Shown: piece by piece, positions 23,069-30,295 of the stretch | Numbering within the stretch: position 1 is the stretch's first letter | How the letters are laid out: each line of letters starts with the position of its first letter | Virus record (IMG/VR): IMGVR_UViG_3300031463_000543 | Coordinates: 1 to 30,295 of that record | Strand: one strand, 5' to 3' | Length of the DNA: 30,295 bases | Source: a virus | Position numbers and translations under genes: made by a program | Notes under the pieces: generated by a model | The model's database searches: none | Seen by the model: only the letters and a program-made list of their open reading frames with translations | What the model was told of the DNA's origin: nothing

Positions 23069-23335
23069 ATGCCTGAGAAGGTGCTGGAGTACGGACTGGC
23101 CGGCCTGGTGATGGCGGGGACATTCTACCTGGTGGTGCAGCCGCTGGTGCGGGGCGTGCTCGGCCAGCTCGAGCGCGCCCAGGAGGAGATCAGCGCGCAG
23201 CGCGAGGAGCGCATGCAGGTGTGCGCGCGCCACCACGAGTTCCACCGGGCCATGCAGGAGGCGATGCAGGGCCTGCTTCGTTCCGTGGACGCGCTCGTGC
23301 GCAGGGCGAATGGAGGCGGACGATGCGGCCCATAG
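23069..23335 (+). CDS. Holin-like membrane protein
   Basis: 88 residues from ATG 23069 (GGGAGA upstream). Residues about 8-30 (YGLAGLVMAGTFYLVVQPLV) form one clear transmembrane helix. The rest is a charged coiled coil (QLERAQEEISAQREERMQVC, HEFHRAMQEAMQGLLRSVDA). The position directly before the amidase, with a 13-base overlap, is the usual holin place. A single-TM protein with a cytoplasmic or periplasmic coiled coil could also be a spanin-like or amidase-helper protein; I favour holin because of the gene order. Confidence 0.6.
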   Translation: MPEKVLEYGLAGLVMAGTFYLVVQPLVRGVLGQLERAQEEISAQREERMQVCARHHEFHRAMQEAMQGLLRSVDALVRRANGGGRCGP

Positions 23336-23757
23336 ATATGGTGATCATCCACCAGACCGGGACCGCGACCGGCACCGTCGAGTCGGTCCGCCGCTACCAC
23401 ATGCAGATCCTTGGCTGGTCTGATATTGGCTATCACTACCTAATCACCCGTGATGGTGAGGTGCACAAGGGCCGGCCGAACAGTCAGGTCGGCGCGCACT
23501 GCAAGGGCGACAACGCCACCAGCCTCGGGGTGTGCTGCGTGGGGAAGGGCGACGCGCTGCCGGTGGGGGCGGGCTACATGAAGCAGGTGATGTGGGACAG
23601 CCTCCTCGTGCTCGTACGGCAACTGATCTCTGCCTATCACATCCCGATCGGCCGCGTTGTTGGACATAGGGAGCGGCCGTCCGGGCAGGAGCAGGGTAAG
23701 ACTTGCCCGGGCTTCGACGTGGCTATCATCCGCAGCCTGCTGCGCGACCGCGGGTAG
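23323..23757 (+). CDS. N-acetylmuramoyl-L-alanine amidase (endolysin)
   Basis: 144 residues from ATG 23323 (GGAGGCGGACG upstream), the T7-lysozyme-type amidase_2 fold. It cleaves the bond between N-acetylmuramic acid and L-alanine in peptidoglycan. The zinc ligands can be placed at His10 (in VIIHQTG), His115 (in VGHRE) and Cys128 (in GKTCPG); catalytic Tyr37 (in IGYHYL) and Lys126 agree with T7 lysozyme. Length matches the compact family. There is no signal peptide, so export would rely on the holin. It starts inside the 3' end of the holin gene. Confidence 0.9.
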   Translation: MRPIDMVIIHQTGTATGTVESVRRYHMQILGWSDIGYHYLITRDGEVHKGRPNSQVGAHCKGDNATSLGVCCVGKGDALPVGAGYMKQVMWDSLLVLVRQLISAYHIPIGRVVGHRERPSGQEQGKTCPGFDVAIIRSLLRDRG

Positions 23758-23837
23758 GTCCACCAGGCGGCATCCGCTCTCCCTGGCCTCGCCGCGGCGC
23801 CCTCATAGGCCCTCATCCACCCCTTCCTCTCCCCTGG

Positions 23838-23874
23838 GGCGCGCCGGCCCGGTTCTCACCTGGGCCGGCGCGCC
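23838..23874 (+). terminator. Perfect 13-bp hairpin after the lysis genes
   Basis: GGCGCGCCGGCCC (23838-23850) pairs perfectly with GGGCCGGCGCGCC (23862-23874) with an 11-base loop. There is no U-run after it, so it is a strong structure but not a textbook intrinsic terminator. It ends the lysis operon and precedes the amidoligase gene. The rest of 23758-24013 holds no ORF I would support, only CCCTCAT repeated twice near 23800-23820. Confidence 0.55.
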
Positions 23875-24013
23875 GCCGTTCCTCGCCCTGGACGGCGCCA
23901 CGTTCGCCCACGCGCCCCACAGATTCTTCTTGACTCACGGCGCGGTTCGAGGCATGAACATGGTGGATTACCAAACGCCTGCCAGCAGAGCAGGCAAGCG
24001 ACCGGAGGCAGGG

Positions 24014-24970
24014 GTGAAGCAGACCCAGACAGCAAGCGGGAAGGCAGAGGGATACACCTGGGGCGTCGAGATCGAGTGCTTCCTGCCCGACCAGGTGGTC
24101 AGGGACGTGGGCATCTACATCGGCGCCTACCACCACGGCTACCCGCTGCCGTCGCCCTTCCCGCAGGGATGGACGGCGGAGCGAGACGGCAGCCTTCACA
24201 CTGACCGGCGGGGCTACGTCCCCGTCGAGATCGTGAGCCCCATCCTGCGGGGCCGGGCCGGGATCGAGCAGGTCAAGCAGGTCGCCCAGACGCTCAAGGG
24301 CCTGGGGGCGGTGGTCAATCCGCTCTGCGGATTCCATGTCCACATCGGTGCGGCGAGCGTCGCCGGCCCGGGGTTCGCTGCGATCGCCGAGTGGGTCGCA
24401 AAGCTGCTGTACCATGTGGCGATGCACGAGACGGCGCTGTACGCATCCACCGGCACGCACAGCCGGGAGAACGGGCGCTTCGCCCGCAGCATCAAGGAGC
24501 AGAAGCGGACCGCCGACAGAGTGCGTCGCGCGCCGGATGCCCGCAAGCGCGATGCCCTCGAGGATGAGATCCACTGGCTGGATCGCTACCGCACCCTCAA
24601 CCTCAGGAACCTGTTCAGACCCAAGGCGACAGTCGAGTTCCGGGTGTTCGCAGGGACGGTCGAGTGGGCGAAGATGGTCGGCCACATCTGCACCTGCCTC
24701 GCCCTGGCCGAGCGGGCCACCGAGCCGGCGAAGATGGACTGGGACGGGCTGGCGAGCCAGCGCACCTACAAGGTGCGGGGGCGGGGCCTGCGGGAGCTGA
24801 ACCGGTTCTTCTACCTGACGGGCTGGACGCTGGGCCGCCGGGATGTCGGCAAGCCGCAGGTCGAGATGGCCGGCTGGATTGCTGACCTGGCTGACCTGAA
24901 GCCGGTGATGCGCGAGCTGCGGCGGCTGGCGCGGAAGTACGACGGGGCCGGAGCCGAGGGAAGGGACTGA
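24014..24970 (+). CDS. Amidoligase (COOH-NH2 ligase, glutamine-synthetase-like)
   Basis: 318 residues from GTG 24014, chosen because GGAGG at 24004-24008 lies five bases before it; ATG 23954 is in frame but has only a weak site. Motifs of the amidoligase family: GVEIEC (Glu19, Glu21), PVEIVSP (Glu72), GFHVHIG (His108, His110) and VEFRVFAGT (Glu208, Arg210), which form the ATP/metal-binding site of the GS-like fold. Such enzymes join a carboxylate to an amine with ATP and are known in phages and bacteria, often next to a class II glutamine amidotransferase, as here one base downstream. Substrate is unknown: peptidoglycan peptides or a protein tail are proposed for relatives. Confidence 0.85.
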   Translation: MKQTQTASGKAEGYTWGVEIECFLPDQVVRDVGIYIGAYHHGYPLPSPFPQGWTAERDGSLHTDRRGYVPVEIVSPILRGRAGIEQVKQVAQTLKGLGAVVNPLCGFHVHIGAASVAGPGFAAIAEWVAKLLYHVAMHETALYASTGTHSRENGRFARSIKEQKRTADRVRRAPDARKRDALEDEIHWLDRYRTLNLRNLFRPKATVEFRVFAGTVEWAKMVGHICTCLALAERATEPAKMDWDGLASQRTYKVRGRGLRELNRFFYLTGWTLGRRDVGKPQVEMAGWIADLADLKPVMRELRRLARKYDGAGAEGRD

Positions 24971-24971
24971 G

Positions 24972-25694
24972 ATGTGCGGAGTCTTCGGCTTTATCGGCGC
25001 TTACCGGGCCCAGGAGCGCGACTTGGTGGCCGGCCTCATGATGAAGCTGGCGCTGGCCCACCAGGAGCGGGGCAAGGATGCCAGCGGCTATGCGGCGCTG
25101 ACGGCCGGCGGCGAGCTGCTGTGGGACAAGCAGCCCATGCCGGCGCGGCGGTTCTTCACCGCCCAGAGCTTCACCCCTATCTTCCGTCGGCGCTTGTTGG
25201 CCATGGTCGGCCACACCCGCCGCGCCACGGCCGGCGCGCCGGCCGTCAATGCGAACAACCATCCACACCTGGCCGGCGACTGGGCAGTGGTGCACAATGG
25301 CCACCTCCACGGCCACCGGACGATCGCCCTGACTCACGGCCTGCGCCTGACCTCGGAGTGCGATTCGGAGCTGCTCGCGCGGGCACTCGCCCACTACGGG
25401 GAGATCGACGGCCCGGTACTCTGCCTGGGCATGGGCGGGAGCCAGTCGGTGCTCGCGATCAACCGGCGGCCTCGTCATCTGGTGGCATGGACAAACGGCG
25501 GGCAGCCGCTGGTGGCATTCCGGGCCGAGGGCCTGCCGGGCCTGTGGTGGGCATCGACTAGGGAGATCGCGGCGCGGGCGGTGGATGCGGTCGGGCTGTG
25601 CGCCCGCTACGCGGCGGCCCGGCCGCACCGGGTGTATCGACTCGCGGTGTCCGAGGGGCGGGTGGCGGAGATCGCCGATCCCGGCGAGCCGTAG
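24972..25694 (+). CDS. Class II glutamine amidotransferase (GATase-II)
   Basis: 240 residues from ATG 24972. The nucleophile Cys2 follows Met1 (MCGVFGFIG), and the conserved blocks GHTRRATAG, NANNHPHLAG, VVHNGHLHGH and SECDSELLARAL mark the Ntn-hydrolase glutaminase fold. It would hydrolyse glutamine to glutamate and ammonia for a partner. It begins one base after the amidoligase stop and is therefore probably co-translated with it, giving a two-enzyme unit. It is a stand-alone glutaminase; no synthase domain follows. An alternative role, processing small gamma-glutamyl amides, is possible. Confidence 0.85.
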   Translation: MCGVFGFIGAYRAQERDLVAGLMMKLALAHQERGKDASGYAALTAGGELLWDKQPMPARRFFTAQSFTPIFRRRLLAMVGHTRRATAGAPAVNANNHPHLAGDWAVVHNGHLHGHRTIALTHGLRLTSECDSELLARALAHYGEIDGPVLCLGMGGSQSVLAINRRPRHLVAWTNGGQPLVAFRAEGLPGLWWASTREIAARAVDAVGLCARYAAARPHRVYRLAVSEGRVAEIADPGEP

Positions 25695-25778
25695 GCGGCG
25701 AACTTCGAGTGTGGGTTCTCGGCCAATTGCAGGCAATGTGATGATGACTCAGCCGGACCTCAGAGAGGAGCACGCGAG

Positions 25779-26033
25779 ATGAACGACCGGAAGATGGAGC
25801 GCACCCTGCTGGAGCTCTTCGAGGACATCGCCGGTGACGAGGACGTGCAGGCCGACCTGGGCCAGCCGGCCCTCGCGAATGCCCGCGTAAGAACCTTCGA
25901 GGAGGCGGGAATCCTGACCCGCGACCGTGGCATCGTCCTCACCCTGGAGGACGGCAGCGAGTTCGAGATCACTATCACCCAGACCGTCTGCCTCGAGGGC
26001 GACGACGGCGAGGACGAGGAGGAGGCCAACTGA
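25779..26033 (+). CDS. Small acidic protein downstream of the amidoligase pair
   Basis: 84 residues from ATG 25779, with GAGAGGAG upstream. The first two thirds are helical with an N-terminal MNDRKMERTLLELFEDIAGD, and a strand LTLEDGSEFEITITQT follows. The C-terminus is acidic (EGDDGEDEEEAN). It is the first gene after the amidoligase pair, with an 84-base gap. No family is recognised. It might be a modification substrate or a regulator; nothing in the sequence decides. Confidence 0.6.
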   Translation: MNDRKMERTLLELFEDIAGDEDVQADLGQPALANARVRTFEEAGILTRDRGIVLTLEDGSEFEITITQTVCLEGDDGEDEEEAN

Positions 26034-26034
26034 G

Positions 26035-26259
26035 ATGACGAGTGCAGAGGCAAAGGAGCGCGTCGGGCGGCATCTGCTCAGCAGGGGGTACAGCCGGAAG
26101 GACGGGCAGAAGCACACCTACTACGTCCACCCCGACGGGGAGAGGCGGTATATGCTCACCAGCCGCACGATCAAGCCGCAGAAGCGCTTCGACTGGGGCT
26201 GGGCGAACGTTGGACGGGCCGCCTCGCTGATTGACGTGGCGAAGAGGCTGGGAGAGTGA
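26035..26259 (+). CDS. Hypothetical basic protein, 74 aa
   Basis: 74 residues from ATG 26035, two bases after the previous stop; its ribosome-binding site is the GAGGAGGAGG run at about 26015-26024. It is basic: VGRHLLSRGYSRKDGQKHTY, YYVHPDGERRYMLTSRTIKP, and a helical end. The helix-strand-strand-helix order recalls small RNA-binding folds of the HicA type, but no diagnostic residue is present and I would not assign it. It belongs to a compact block of four small genes. Confidence 0.6.
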   Translation: MTSAEAKERVGRHLLSRGYSRKDGQKHTYYVHPDGERRYMLTSRTIKPQKRFDWGWANVGRAASLIDVAKRLGE

Positions 26260-26272
26260 GGGGGCGGAGCCG

Positions 26273-26485
26273 ATGGGCAGCAACAACCACGGCGAAGATA
26301 AGCGGCAACGCCGTGGGGCACTCTGGCGGCGCACTCGGGAGGCCATCTACAAGGCCGTCAATGCGATATTCAAGCCGCCTCCGCCGGATGTCATCGAGAA
26401 GATAGAGGACGTCCTTGGGAGAGCGGAACCCGACTGGAAAAGAGAGGAAGAAGAATGCCAAGACGAAGCCAACGAGAAGCCGTAG
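26273..26485 (+). CDS. Hypothetical charged protein, 70 aa
   Basis: 70 residues from ATG 26273 (GGCGGAG upstream). It has a basic N-terminal half (DKRQRRGALWRRTREAIYKA) and an acidic C-terminal half (EKIEDVLGRAEPDWKREEEE). No membrane helix and no known family. Its 3' end overlaps the next gene by 31 bases in another frame. The charge split suggests a helical regulator or binding protein. Confidence 0.5.
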   Translation: MGSNNHGEDKRQRRGALWRRTREAIYKAVNAIFKPPPPDVIEKIEDVLGRAEPDWKREEEECQDEANEKP

Positions 26486-26874
26486 CGGAGCGGGCCGAAG
26501 CCTGCCTGGAGGAGCAGCGCCAGCGGCGGCGGGAAGCGGCGCAACGTGGCGCACAGACGCGCCGACAACGCCGCGAAGCCCAGGCAGCCGAGGCACAGCC
26601 CCAGGCGGGGGCCGAAAGCCGCACACAGGGGCGCGTGGCGCGCCGTTCGCGGCCTCGTGTACATGCTGACCTCGTGACGGTGGCGATTCGCGGCCCCTTC
26701 GCCGAGAGGATGCGGGTGCTATCCGAAAGCACCGGAATGAGCCTGGCCCGGCTGCTCAAGGACGCCCTCCTCGTCTACGAGCGGGACGTTGAGGCGGGCT
26801 ATGAGCCGGGGACAAGCCTGCGGCAGTGGGAGGAGCAAACTGCCAGTGGTGGAGAGCAGGCGCGCGATTCCTGA
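26455..26874 (+). CDS. Ribbon-helix-helix-like protein with Arg-rich N-terminus
   Basis: 139 residues from ATG 26455 (GAGGAAGAAG upstream). The first 70 residues are Arg/Glu/Gln-rich helix (AERAEACLEEQRQRRREAAQ). The segment VTVAIRGPFAERMRVLSEST followed by GMSLARLLKDALLVYERDVE has the strand-helix-helix order of ribbon-helix-helix DNA-binding proteins; the GMSLARLLKDAL part matches the second helix. It may regulate a phage promoter. It is the last rightward gene, and its stop is twelve bases from the stop of the leftward gene. Confidence 0.6.
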   Translation: MPRRSQREAVAERAEACLEEQRQRRREAAQRGAQTRRQRREAQAAEAQPQAGAESRTQGRVARRSRPRVHADLVTVAIRGPFAERMRVLSESTGMSLARLLKDALLVYERDVEAGYEPGTSLRQWEEQTASGGEQARDS

Positions 26875-26886
26875 AAGCGCTCGCTC

Positions 26887-27405
26887 TTATTCGGCAGCTT
26901 TGGCAGCGGCTACCGCCTCAAGCTCCGGGATCAGCTCGTCCGCAAGCCGCACCGCATCTTGCATCGCCCGGGCCGCACTCGTCAGCGCGTCAGCACTCTG
27001 CTGCGGCAGGACCTGGCTCATCCAGCACGCTGCACGGACGCTGTCGACGGCTACCTTCCCGCGGACATAGGCAGTCACGACCTTGACCGCGAGGCTCTGA
27101 GGAAGAAGAGCAAGCTGCGACCCCACCCCGTCATACACCGCGAAGTAATGCTCTTGGGCACTCCAGAACACCGGCCGCGACATGGGCACATACACTGCTC
27201 CGCCGCCATTGATCGGAAGCCCTTGCAGTAACTCGCGGCCCCGGTCTCGCAAAGCCCGCCGCTCGGCGCAGAGCGCTGACGCGAGCCGGCGTCTCTGATC
27301 CTCCACCTCTCGCCGCTCGCGCGACCGCTCCGTGTGCCACGACAGGAACCAGCCTACCACGACACCCAACAGACCAAACAGCCCGCTCACTGCTGCCGTA
27401 AGCAT
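26887..27405 (-). CDS. Membrane-anchored protein downstream of the methyltransferase
   Basis: 172 residues from ATG 27405; the frame also offers ATG 27432, which would overlap the upstream gene by 17 bases and give 181 residues. I prefer 27405 because of the GGGAGGGTGAGG run before it and because the protein then begins with its membrane helix (LTAAVSGLFGLLGVVVGWFL). A basic coiled-coil follows (ERSRERREVEDQRRRLASAL), and the rest is a helical domain that may be cytoplasmic. I do not recognise a family. It is next to and on the same strand as the methyltransferase, so probably in its operon. Function is unknown. Confidence 0.65.
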   Translation of the reverse strand: MLTAAVSGLFGLLGVVVGWFLSWHTERSRERREVEDQRRRLASALCAERRALRDRGRELLQGLPINGGGAVYVPMSRPVFWSAQEHYFAVYDGVGSQLALLPQSLAVKVVTAYVRGKVAVDSVRAACWMSQVLPQQSADALTSAARAMQDAVRLADELIPELEAVAAAKAAE

Positions 27406-27415
27406 CACAACCGCC

Positions 27416-30295
27416 TCACCCTCCCACCTCATACACCTTCAGCACCTCGTCCCCGTAGTGGTTGATGACTTTGATGGCGATCTTGCCGGTTTCGGGTGGG
27501 TCGAAGGGGCGGGAGGTGGTGGAGTAGAGGGTGGCCCAGGCGGCCTCGTCTATCTCGGCCTTCAGGGCGCGCTTGAGCTTCTCATAGGGTTCGTCCGCGC
27601 CGCAGAAGTAGGCGTGGCGGACGAAGAAGGACTCGCCGTCGTAGTTGGTGTCAATGAACCAGCAGGCGATGTCGTCGGTCGAGTGGCTGCGAATCTGGCC
27701 GGTGGTCGGGTCATAGACATCCACGCCCTTGATTTCCACGACCACCTTGCCGTCGCCGTCTCGCCTGATCTCGATGTCCGGCTCGCCGAAGACCATGAAG
27801 AGGTTGGCCGCGCCCGTGCGCTTGAGGAACTCATCGCCCATCGCCAGGTCTGCATTGATGCGCACCAGGAGCACAGGCAACTTCCCGTATTGCTTGGCAG
27901 CCTCGGCGACGGCGAACTCGTCCCGCCTCTTCAGCGTCTCGGGGCTGAATTGCCGCGCTGCCTCTCCCGCATGAGGGTCAAAAGCGAAGCCACACACCAG
28001 CAGCAGGTCAAACCCGACTCCCTGCAGGGCCTCCTTTGCTGCTTCCTTGACCAGGTCCGGCCCGACCGTGCCGTGCTCGGGGCCGATGCAGACAGCGACG
28101 CGCTTCGGCTTGCCCCCCTCCGTGTAGTCGCCAGCGGCCTGGAGATAGAGGCCAGGATATGCCTCCAGCCGCTCGAACTTGAGGCGCTCCTGCTTCACCA
28201 TATTCTGCACGCCGGCTTTGCGCAGGTTTTCGATGATCATGGTCTCGAACTGGCCGGGGCCGGCGGCAGTCTGCGCCTCGGCCTCGGAAGCCGGGCGCTC
28301 GTCATCGGTGGAGAGGACGCGGTGGGGAGACAGACTCTCCACCGTGAACGGCCCACTTACGCGAATGCGCTTGTTGTCCTCATACGGCTGGTCGTAGAGG
28401 AGTTCGGTGTCGGCGTGGCGGGCGATGGAGTCGTCTAGTTCCTTCTGGCGCTGGCGGCGCAGCGCCCACCACTCCTTGAGCAGATTCTCCGCCTCTGAGC
28501 CAGGCTTGATCCCGACCGCCTCAAGGTTCTTGCGGGTCCTCCCCTGTTCCTCGGGGGTCATGTACTCCGAGGGCAGGCGCGGTATCTCCCACTCTTCCCA
28601 GTTCTGCTTGACAGCCTTGTTCAGCCTGGCCCGGATCGGCTCCAGTCTCTCCTGCCAGCGGGCGTGAATCTCGTCTATCTCCTCGTTGTTGGCGATGCTC
28701 TTGAGGGTGATGTGCGGCACGCGCTTGTAAACGAACCCCTTGCGGATGTCTCCCTCTGTCTGCGGCAGCGGACTGGGCGGCACGCGCCCCGTGATCTCGG
28801 CCTCCTTCATGATTCCTTCGGGAGAGTCTGCCAGCAGGTAGTAGGGATAGCGGGCGGACATCAGGCGGGTGCGGGCGAGGGTCAATGCGACGCGGCTGGT
28901 GTCAATCGTGATCCAGCGCCGGCCCCATTGCTCGGCCACGAAGGCGGTAGTCCCAGAGCCGCAGGTGGGGTCGAGGACGAGGTCGCCGGGGTCGGTGGCC
29001 ATAAGGATGCACCGCTCCACGACCTTCGTGGCAGTCTGCACAACGAACACCATGTCAGACGCGCCGATGGTGTCGACCCAGAGATTGGTCAGGTCCTGCA
29101 CGGGGAAGTCAGATGCATACTGTATGTAGCGTGGAATTCGCCGCGTGTCCAGTAGCCGATCAGCCGCGATCAGCCTGTGCATGCCCTCTACATGCGTGCG
29201 CCAGCTCTTGGGCTGCGCTGGGATCACGCGGCCCCGGAACTCGAAGTCGTAGGTGCAGGACTCAGTATACCCGGATGACTTGAGGTCGCTGCTTGTGTAG
29301 AACCTAAGATTCTCCACGCCGGACTCTGGAGCGCGATCGCCGCCCACACCCTCCTCAGTATGGGCGGTCCGGTAGAGAGTCCCCTCTCCCACATCCTTGG
29401 GCATGAAGAGCCCATGGTACTTGTACATAGGACGATCCTTCGCGTACCAGAGAAGGGTGTCGTAGATCGCGCCGAGACCGGCCGAGCCGAGTGGCAGGGT
29501 TTTCCGGAATGCAATCTGGCATACAAAGTTATCACTCCCGAACACCTCATCTAACACGCAGCGTACCACGTGGACATTCTCGTCGCCGATCTGCACGAAT
29601 ATGGAGCCAGTCTCGGTGAGGAGGTCGCGGGCGACCTGGAGACGGTCCCGCCAGTAGGCGAGGTAGGAGTGGATGCCCAGTTTCCAGGTGTCCCGGAAGG
29701 CCCGAATCTGTTCCGGTTCGCGGGTGGCGTCTTCAACCTTGCCGTCTTTCACATCCCGTTTGCGCGTGCTCACCTGCCAGTTCGAGCCGAACTTGATGCC
29801 ATAGGGCGGGTCCATATAGATCATCTGGACCTTGCCCTTGAGGCCCTCTTTCTCGGCAAGGGAGGTCATCACCAGCAGCGAGTCGCCCAGGATCATGCGG
29901 TTCGCCCAGTTCTGCTGGTGCTGGTAGAACTCGACCTTCTTCTCGAAGTCATCCAGCCCGTTGAAATCGTCGAAAAGCCTCAGCTCAGGCTCCTGCTCAC
30001 CGGCCCGCGCGGTTTGGCGCAGATTCTCGATCAGCGCCTGGGGATGGATCTTCTCCTGGATGTAGATGGGAACCGCGGGCACCTCCAGGGGATGGCTGTC
30101 CTGCTCGTCCTTGCCTTTCCAGACCAGTTGGGGATCGAGCGACGGATCGCGAGGGTAGAGAATGGTCTTCGGCGCCTTCTCCTCTTCGGCCACGAAATCG
30201 CGCAGTTCCGTGGTGGGGATGTTGGTGCGCTTGTCCTTGTGGCGGACGGACTCGACGGGTGTGTGCGAGCCCCGGTTCCTGCTCTTGCGGGCCAT
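27416..30295 (-). CDS. Beta-class DNA methyltransferase (type III Mod-like)
   Basis: 959 residues; ATG is the last codon of the window (30293-30295), and the true start could lie further out, though MARKSRNRGSHTP looks like a beginning. Motif IV DPPY is at 162-165 (YMDPPYGIKFGSNW) and the AdoMet-binding motif I DPTCGSGTT at 442-450. The order IV, target-recognition region (about 240-435), I is that of beta-class N6-adenine or N4-cytosine methyltransferases, including type III Mod subunits. A C-terminal region of about 250 residues (FETMIIENLRKAGVQNMVKQ to KVINHYGDEVLKVYEVGG) is extra. No restriction (Res) gene is in view; it may lie beyond the window. Could be phage or host. Confidence 0.85.
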   Translation of the reverse strand: MARKSRNRGSHTPVESVRHKDKRTNIPTTELRDFVAEEEKAPKTILYPRDPSLDPQLVWKGKDEQDSHPLEVPAVPIYIQEKIHPQALIENLRQTARAGEQEPELRLFDDFNGLDDFEKKVEFYQHQQNWANRMILGDSLLVMTSLAEKEGLKGKVQMIYMDPPYGIKFGSNWQVSTRKRDVKDGKVEDATREPEQIRAFRDTWKLGIHSYLAYWRDRLQVARDLLTETGSIFVQIGDENVHVVRCVLDEVFGSDNFVCQIAFRKTLPLGSAGLGAIYDTLLWYAKDRPMYKYHGLFMPKDVGEGTLYRTAHTEEGVGGDRAPESGVENLRFYTSSDLKSSGYTESCTYDFEFRGRVIPAQPKSWRTHVEGMHRLIAADRLLDTRRIPRYIQYASDFPVQDLTNLWVDTIGASDMVFVVQTATKVVERCILMATDPGDLVLDPTCGSGTTAFVAEQWGRRWITIDTSRVALTLARTRLMSARYPYYLLADSPEGIMKEAEITGRVPPSPLPQTEGDIRKGFVYKRVPHITLKSIANNEEIDEIHARWQERLEPIRARLNKAVKQNWEEWEIPRLPSEYMTPEEQGRTRKNLEAVGIKPGSEAENLLKEWWALRRQRQKELDDSIARHADTELLYDQPYEDNKRIRVSGPFTVESLSPHRVLSTDDERPASEAEAQTAAGPGQFETMIIENLRKAGVQNMVKQERLKFERLEAYPGLYLQAAGDYTEGGKPKRVAVCIGPEHGTVGPDLVKEAAKEALQGVGFDLLLVCGFAFDPHAGEAARQFSPETLKRRDEFAVAEAAKQYGKLPVLLVRINADLAMGDEFLKRTGAANLFMVFGEPDIEIRRDGDGKVVVEIKGVDVYDPTTGQIRSHSTDDIACWFIDTNYDGESFFVRHAYFCGADEPYEKLKRALKAEIDEAAWATLYSTTSRPFDPPETGKIAIKVINHYGDEVLKVYEVGG

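Noticed and set aside
23930-23958. TTGACT with a CATGAA-like -10 before the amidoligase gene
   Set aside because: The -10 match is weak and no paired structure supports it.
23657-24013. Upstream extension of the amidoligase frame
   Set aside because: It passes through the 13-bp hairpin and the endolysin 3' end, and the GGAGG at 24004 fits the later GTG.
25740-25782. 13-codon frame (MMTQPDLREEHAR) ending on the next start by ATGA
   Set aside because: It lacks a convincing ribosome site; the GAGAGGAG inside it serves the following gene. Chance is likely.
27332-28438. Plus-strand frame of 368 aa
   Set aside because: Antisense to the C-terminal part of the methyltransferase and lacking domain features.
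1-30295. CRISPR arrays, tRNA or rRNA genes, integrase and attachment sites
   Set aside because: No repeated spacer array, cloverleaf, rRNA segment, recombinase or direct repeat pair was seen by eye; a computed search was not possible.

Overview
The window is about 30 kb of dense, GC-rich DNA that reads as the late (structural and lysis) half of a tailed-phage genome with a long non-contractile tail (siphovirus type), either free or integrated. This is supported by the gene order terminase, portal, MuF-type head protein, scaffold, major capsid, head-tail connectors, tail tube, frameshifted tail chaperone, tape measure, baseplate hub, lysis amidase. No rRNA, tRNA, integrase or replication gene is present, so neither the host nor the lifestyle can be fixed. 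The high GC, the Shine-Dalgarno sites and the two near-consensus sigma70-type promoters indicate a GC-rich bacterial host.

Layout. 1-5073: end of the large terminase, a small gene, portal, a small coupled gene, a MuF head protein with an unusual C-terminal extension (a DUF2924/RAMA-like module, then an HExxH metallopeptidase-like region), and two to three small genes. 5082-8371: scaffold, major capsid protein and decoration-like protein, preceded by two small genes. 8505-10687: head-tail connector genes with 4-nt start/stop overlaps. 10729-15373: tail tube with an N-terminal IPT/TIG domain, a tail assembly chaperone pair joined by an in-frame G_GGA_AAC slippery site, and the tape measure protein. 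15381-23033: distal tail, baseplate and fibre-like proteins, interrupted by one leftward gene with its own TATAAT box (20702-20971). 23069-23757: holin-like protein and T7-lysozyme-type amidase. 24014-26874: an amidoligase/class II glutamine amidotransferase pair followed by four small genes. 26887-30295, leftward: a membrane-anchored protein and a large beta-class DNA methyltransferase, convergent with the phage genes. These two could be phage or host-flanking genes.

The most unusual non-coding signal is a duplicated leader, upstream of the portal gene (462-585) and upstream of the capsid-operon genes (5082-5216). Each copy has a TTGACA promoter, a conserved small hairpin (5-bp stem, internal loop, CATC/GATG stem, five-base loop) and a strong GC-rich terminator. 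The 3' strand of the conserved hairpin is also the 5' arm of the terminator, so the two folds exclude each other. This is the layout of a transcription attenuator, or alternatively of two related small RNAs. I do not recognise it as a named RNA family.

How the parts fit together (inference): the two leaders may set the timing or level of the portal/MuF and scaffold/capsid transcripts. GTGA/ATGA overlaps couple translation within modules. The chaperone frameshift sets the ratio of the two chaperones. The lysis pair opens the cell, and the amidoligase/GATase pair probably adds amide-linked groups to a peptide or cell-wall target that is not identified here.
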